Positions 60,899 through 64,000 of a DNA stretch of 64,000 nucleotides are shown here, piece after piece. The stretch spans positions 16,644 through 80,643 of the forward strand of contig NZ_JAAKZY010000018.1 in the NCBI RefSeq assembly GCF_011045015.1, written 5' to 3'. Position 1 is the first letter of the stretch; every line of letters begins with the position of its first letter. The translations under genes and the position numbers were made by a program. Below the pieces are notes generated by a model that did not search any database, was not told the DNA's origin, and was given only the letters and a program-made list of their open reading frames with translations. The DNA is from Streptomyces scabichelini. Lineage in GTDB: Bacteria; Actinomycetota; Actinomycetes; Streptomycetales; Streptomycetaceae.

Positions 60899-62452
60899 TC
60901 AGACCAGGACCTTGTCGCACTCGGACTCCGAGGCCTCCGTGTCACGGACCCGCACCCACCGCAGTGTCACCGATGCCAGCGCCGCCGCCCCCAGTAGGAG
61001 CACCGTCGCGGCGATCGCCGCCGCCTGCATGCCGCTGGTGAAGGCCTCGCGGGCCGCCGTCACCAGGGCTTCGCCCGTCCGGCCGGGCAGCTGACCGGCC
61101 ACGGCCAGGGCGCCGCCGAGGGTTTCGTGGGCCGCGTCGGGGGCCGAGGCCGGGATGTCGTGGCGGTACACCGCCGCCCCGATGGAGCCGAGGACCGCCA
61201 TGCCCAGCGCGCCGCCGAACTCCGTGCCGGTCTCCAGGACCGAGGACGCGGTGCCCGACTTCTCCACCGGCACGGTGCTCAGCGCCAGGTCCATCGTCTG
61301 GGACATCACGACGACGATCCCGGAGGCGATGACCGCGGCCCCGCCCAGCACCAGCCACAGCGAGTCCGTACCGGCGGCGGTCAGCATCCCGTATCCGCAA
61401 GCGGCGAGCACGAAGCCGCCGGAGACCACGTACGCCCGGTTCACGCCCCGCTGCACCATCTGTGCGGAGAGCGGCGCGGCGACGCCGACCAGCGCGGACG
61501 GCAGCAGTCCCCACAGCGCGGCCTCCATGGAGCTCTTGCCGAGGACCGACTGGAGGTACTGCGTGGTGAAGTACGCCGAGCCCATCATCGCGAACATGGC
61601 GAGCAGGTTCAGCGAGACGGCGGGGGCGAAGCCACGGCCGCGGAACAGTTCGGGCGAGATCATCGGCGAGGCAGTGGTGCGCTGACGGTGGACGAAGAGT
61701 GCGGCGAAGAGCAGGCCGACGGTCACCGACATGACGTAGCGGACGTTCCAGCCTTCCGAGGAGATCTCCTTGAGGCCGTAGATCACCGGCAGTACGGCGG
61801 CCATGGACAGCGGGACGCTCAGCAGGTCGAAGCGGCCCGGCGCCGGGTCCCTGGACTCGGGGAGCAGGATCGGGCCGAGGATCAGCAGCAGGACCATCGC
61901 GGGCAGATTCACCAGGAAGACCGAGCCCCACCAGAAGTGCTGGACGAGGAAGCCGCTCATCACCGAGCCGAGCGCGATGCCTGCCGTCATCACGCCTGAC
62001 CACAGGCCGATCGCCTTGGCGCGCTGGGCCTGGTCCGTGAACATCGTGCGGATGAGGGCCATCGTCGACGGCATCAGCGTCGCCCCGCCGATGCCGAGCA
62101 CCGCGCGGGCCGCGATCAGCGTCTCGGCGCTGTTCGCGTACGCCGCCACCAGCGAGGCCGCGCCGAAGGCCGCCGCGCCGATCAGGAGCAGCCTGCGGCG
62201 GCCGATGTGGTCGCCCAGCGAACCCATCGTCATCAACAGTCCGGCGAGCACGAAGGCGTACATGTCGAAGATCCACAGCTGCTGGGTGCCGGAGGGCTCC
62301 AGGTCGGCGCTGATGTCCGGGATCGCGAAGTAGAGGACGGAGACGTCCATCCCGACCAGGAGCAGCGGCAGCATCAGGACGCCGGTCGCGAACCATTCGC
62401 GGCGGCCGGCAAGGGGCGCGGGGTCGGTGGTCGCAGTCGTCGAGTTCGTCAT
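60899..62452 (-). CDS. MFS transporter, DHA2 (14-helix) drug exporter
   Basis: Proton-antiport multidrug exporter, 517 aa, length for 14 helices. Features: LLVGMDVSVLYFAIPDISADL, motif A-like LGDHIGRRRLLLIGAAAFG, RAVLGIGGATLMPSTMALI and GSVMSGFLVQHFWWGSVFLVN (antiporter motif C region). Acidic C-terminus (DTEASESECDKVLV). Divergent TetR at 62548 is its probable repressor. Distinct from the MFS at 38083, which is 461 aa. Confidence 0.92.
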   Translation of the reverse strand: MTNSTTATTDPAPLAGRREWFATGVLMLPLLLVGMDVSVLYFAIPDISADLEPSGTQQLWIFDMYAFVLAGLLMTMGSLGDHIGRRRLLLIGAAAFGAASLVAAYANSAETLIAARAVLGIGGATLMPSTMALIRTMFTDQAQRAKAIGLWSGVMTAGIALGSVMSGFLVQHFWWGSVFLVNLPAMVLLLILGPILLPESRDPAPGRFDLLSVPLSMAAVLPVIYGLKEISSEGWNVRYVMSVTVGLLFAALFVHRQRTTASPMISPELFRGRGFAPAVSLNLLAMFAMMGSAYFTTQYLQSVLGKSSMEAALWGLLPSALVGVAAPLSAQMVQRGVNRAYVVSGGFVLAACGYGMLTAAGTDSLWLVLGGAAVIASGIVVVMSQTMDLALSTVPVEKSGTASSVLETGTEFGGALGMAVLGSIGAAVYRHDIPASAPDAAHETLGGALAVAGQLPGRTGEALVTAAREAFTSGMQAAAIAATVLLLGAAALASVTLRWVRVRDTEASESECDKVLV

Positions 62453-62505
62453 GGCGGCGACTGTACGGGCGTATTAAACGCGTGTCTAGAACGGTTGTGT
62501 AAGTC

Positions 62506-62530
62506 ATCCGTATAGGACGGTCGTATGGAT
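62506..62530. promoter_or_regulatory. Candidate operator between MFS and TetR
   Basis: ATCCGTA (62506-62512) and TATGGAT (62524-62530) form an inverted repeat with one mismatch and 11-base spacer in the 95-base divergent gap. Weak evidence alone. Confidence 0.35.
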
Positions 62531-62547
62531 CGGAGTAGGGTGGCCGT

Positions 62548-63141
62548 ATGGGACACCGTGAGGATCTGCTCGAAGGCGCCAAGCGCTGCCTGCTGGCCAA
62601 AGGGTTCGCGCGCACGACCGCGCGCGACATCGTCAAGGAGTCGGGGACCAACCTTGCTTCGATCGGCTACCACTACGGCTCGAAGGACGCGCTGCTGGCG
62701 CAGGCCTACGTCTCGCTGGTCGAGGGGATGGGTGACGCCTTCGACGGCGACGGGACCGCCATGAGCACCACCGAGCCCGGCTCCCTCGAACGGTTCCAGG
62801 GAATGTGGTCGAACATCATCGGCACGATGCGGGAGCCGGGATCGATCTGGCACCTCAGCGTGGAGGCCCTGGCCATGGGCGACCAGATGCCCGAGGTGCG
62901 CGATCACCTGGCGCTGGCGCAGCGGGAGGCCGCACGCGGGCTCGTTCCGATGCTCATGGGCGGGCGTGAGGAGGACGTCTCGGACGAGACCACGGACACC
63001 GTCGGCATGTTCTACGTGACCCTGATGACGGGCCTGATCGCGCAGTGGACCTTCGACCCGAAGACCGCGCCCGGTGCGGAGCAGCTCTCCGAGGGGCTGC
63101 GCCAAGTCATTGCCGCGGCGGCCAGGGCTACGAAGAGCTGA
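62548..63141 (+). CDS. TetR family transcriptional regulator
   Basis: Repressor, 197 aa. HTH at about 5-50 (GFARTTARDIVKESGTNLAS then IGYHYGSKDALLAQAY). The ligand domain follows with LERFQGMWSNIIGTM and a helical end. GGAG upstream of the ATG. Divergent from the MFS exporter, the likely target. The 3' end overlaps the ABC ATPase stop by 14 bases (convergent). Confidence 0.9.
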   Translation: MGHREDLLEGAKRCLLAKGFARTTARDIVKESGTNLASIGYHYGSKDALLAQAYVSLVEGMGDAFDGDGTAMSTTEPGSLERFQGMWSNIIGTMREPGSIWHLSVEALAMGDQMPEVRDHLALAQREAARGLVPMLMGGREEDVSDETTDTVGMFYVTLMTGLIAQWTFDPKTAPGAEQLSEGLRQVIAAAARATKS

Positions 63142-63841
63142 GGCGGCCGTCCCGCATCTCCGCGACACGGTCGCAGAAGTGGCGTACGAGTGCCATGTCG
63201 TGGCAGATGAACAGGTAGCCGAGTCCGAGGCGCTCCTGGAGTTCGGCCAGGAGATTGAGGATGCCCGCGCGCAAGGACGGGTCGAGGGCGGAGACCGGTT
63301 CGTCCAGGATCAGGAGCTTGGGCTCGCAGGCCAACGCGCGGGCGATACCGGCGCGTTGGCACTGTCCGCCGGACAGCTCGTGCGGGCGGCGGTCGCCGAG
63401 GGCCGGGTCAAGACCGACCCGCTCCAGCAGCTCGGCCACGCGGGCGGGACCCGTCGTGCGGTCCCAACTCCCTTGTACGCGCAGGGGTTCCGCGATGGCG
63501 TCGCGGATCCGGTGGCGGGGGCTCAGCGATCCGTACGGGTCCTGGAACACGGGTTGCATCGCCTGCCTCAGCGGCCTCAGGCGTCGCTCGTCCAGGGCCG
63601 TCAACTCCTGGCCGTCGAACCAGACTTCACCGCTGTCGGGGCGGCGCAGTTGCAGTACGGCCATGGCGGTGGATGACTTGCCGCAGCCCGAGGGGCCGAT
63701 GAGGCCGAGTGTTTCGCCGGGGGCGATGTCGAAGGAGACGTGGTCAACGGCGGTGCGGGTGCCGTGGCGGACGACCAGGTCGCGTACGTCCAGGAGGGGG
63801 CTCACATCGCTCGTACGGCTCATACGGCTCATAGGGCTCAC
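63128..63841 (-). CDS. Peptide/nickel ABC transporter ATP-binding protein, DppF/NikE type
   Basis: ATPase of an importer, 237 aa, a short version lacking the C-terminal oligopeptide extension. Walker A LIGPSGCGKSSTAMAV, signature LSGGQCQRAGIARAL (Cys replacing the usual Arg/Gln), Walker [16 protein letters not shown], and HDMALVRHFCDRVAEM. GTG start at 63841 overlaps the stop of the upstream ABC gene (GTGA). The final partner of a second peptide-type transporter, whose other genes lie beyond the right edge. Confidence 0.92.
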   Translation of the reverse strand: MSPMSRMSRTSDVSPLLDVRDLVVRHGTRTAVDHVSFDIAPGETLGLIGPSGCGKSSTAMAVLQLRRPDSGEVWFDGQELTALDERRLRPLRQAMQPVFQDPYGSLSPRHRIRDAIAEPLRVQGSWDRTTGPARVAELLERVGLDPALGDRRPHELSGGQCQRAGIARALACEPKLLILDEPVSALDPSLRAGILNLLAELQERLGLGYLFICHDMALVRHFCDRVAEMRDGRLSSS

Positions 63842-64000
63842 ACGGACTCCAGGAACAACTCGGCGGGGTTGTCGGGCAGTTCGCGCCAGCGGTGGCAGGC
63901 GACGGTGCGGTCGTCTTGGGTCTCGGGTTCGGGTTGCTCCGTACGGCAGCGGGTCGCGTCCGCGAGGGGGCAGCGGGGTTGGAAGGCGCAGCCGGGTGGG
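63838..64000 (-). CDS. ABC transporter ATP-binding protein, DppD type (partial, N-terminus off right edge)
   Basis: Only the last 53 codons are visible. They encode the oligopeptide-transporter C-terminal domain with the Cys pattern PGCAFQPRCPLADATRC, then VACHRWRELPDN and end in LFLESV. The stop overlaps the next ATPase start. It fits the DppD/OppD partner of the gene at 63128; the ATPase motifs are outside the window. Confidence 0.85.
   Translation of the reverse strand, partial: PPGCAFQPRCPLADATRCRTEQPEPETQDDRTVACHRWRELPDNPAELFLESV

Overview
The window is high-GC (roughly 70%) DNA with GC-rich third codon positions, many GTG starts and ATGA/GTGA stop-start overlaps. The gene content (glycine cleavage genes, a dpp-type operon, mnmA, ligA, gatCAB, two GGDEF/EAL proteins, ilvBNC, serA) and order fit a core chromosomal segment of a Streptomyces. 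The order matches, from memory, the S. coelicolor SCO5469-SCO5515 neighbourhood. No prophage, integrase, insertion sequence, CRISPR array, rRNA or tRNA was recognised.

Layout. 1-4.3 kb: a TetR gene cut by the window edge, divergent from an MMPL exporter; then remnants of two divergent genes (an AraC-type regulator and an MDR dehydrogenase) fused by a deletion; then a small GH25 muramidase. 4.4-9.0 kb (minus strand): a glycine-catabolic operon gcvT-gcvH-glyA-sdaA behind a tandem glycine riboswitch. It would take glycine to serine and then pyruvate; gcvP is not here. 9.2-11.8 kb: an AAA kinase-like protein and two SseB-family proteins. 12.2-18.5 kb: a five-gene oligopeptide ABC importer operon ending in a 19-bp-stem terminator. 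18.6-22.4 kb: a thioesterase, a WYL regulator divergent from a DinB-like protein, and a FabR-like TetR divergent from two small membrane proteins.

22.6-25.8 kb: cysteine desulfurase and MnmA (sulfur supply for tRNA thiolation) with a Tat-type amidase between them. 25.9-31.7 kb: DUF427 protein, methyltransferase, LOG-family protein, SDR, MetE-core protein and LigA. 31.9-34.2 kb: a membrane GGDEF-EAL protein (RmdB-like). 34.4-37.9 kb: gatC-gatA-small protein-gatB for Gln-tRNA(Gln)/Asn-tRNA(Asn) formation. 38-44.5 kb: MFS exporter plus FMN reductase with a divergent TetR, an MMPL protein, an acetyltransferase and an acidic membrane protein. 44.7-51.7 kb: a 60-aa basic protein, a large LuxR-type ATPase regulator, a DUF6191 protein, a PQQ-type sugar dehydrogenase lipoprotein, an aldo/keto reductase and a 2-hydroxyacid dehydrogenase.

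52.1-60.7 kb: a second c-di-GMP protein (CdgC-like, degenerate EAL), then the branched-chain amino acid operon ilvB-ilvN-ilvC behind an attenuator whose leader peptide carries Ile-Leu-Val-Leu, then serA. 60.9-64 kb: a 14-TM-type MFS exporter with divergent TetR, and the end of a second peptide/nickel ABC transporter running off the right edge.

Most of the window is ordinary core genome. No undescribed multi-gene system was found that I can defend. The most informative non-coding items are the two RNA regulators (glycine riboswitch, ilv attenuator), a dispersed terminator-like repeat in four intergenic sites, several short tandem repeats at gene ends, and an abrupt codon-usage shift in the last 70 codons of ligA.
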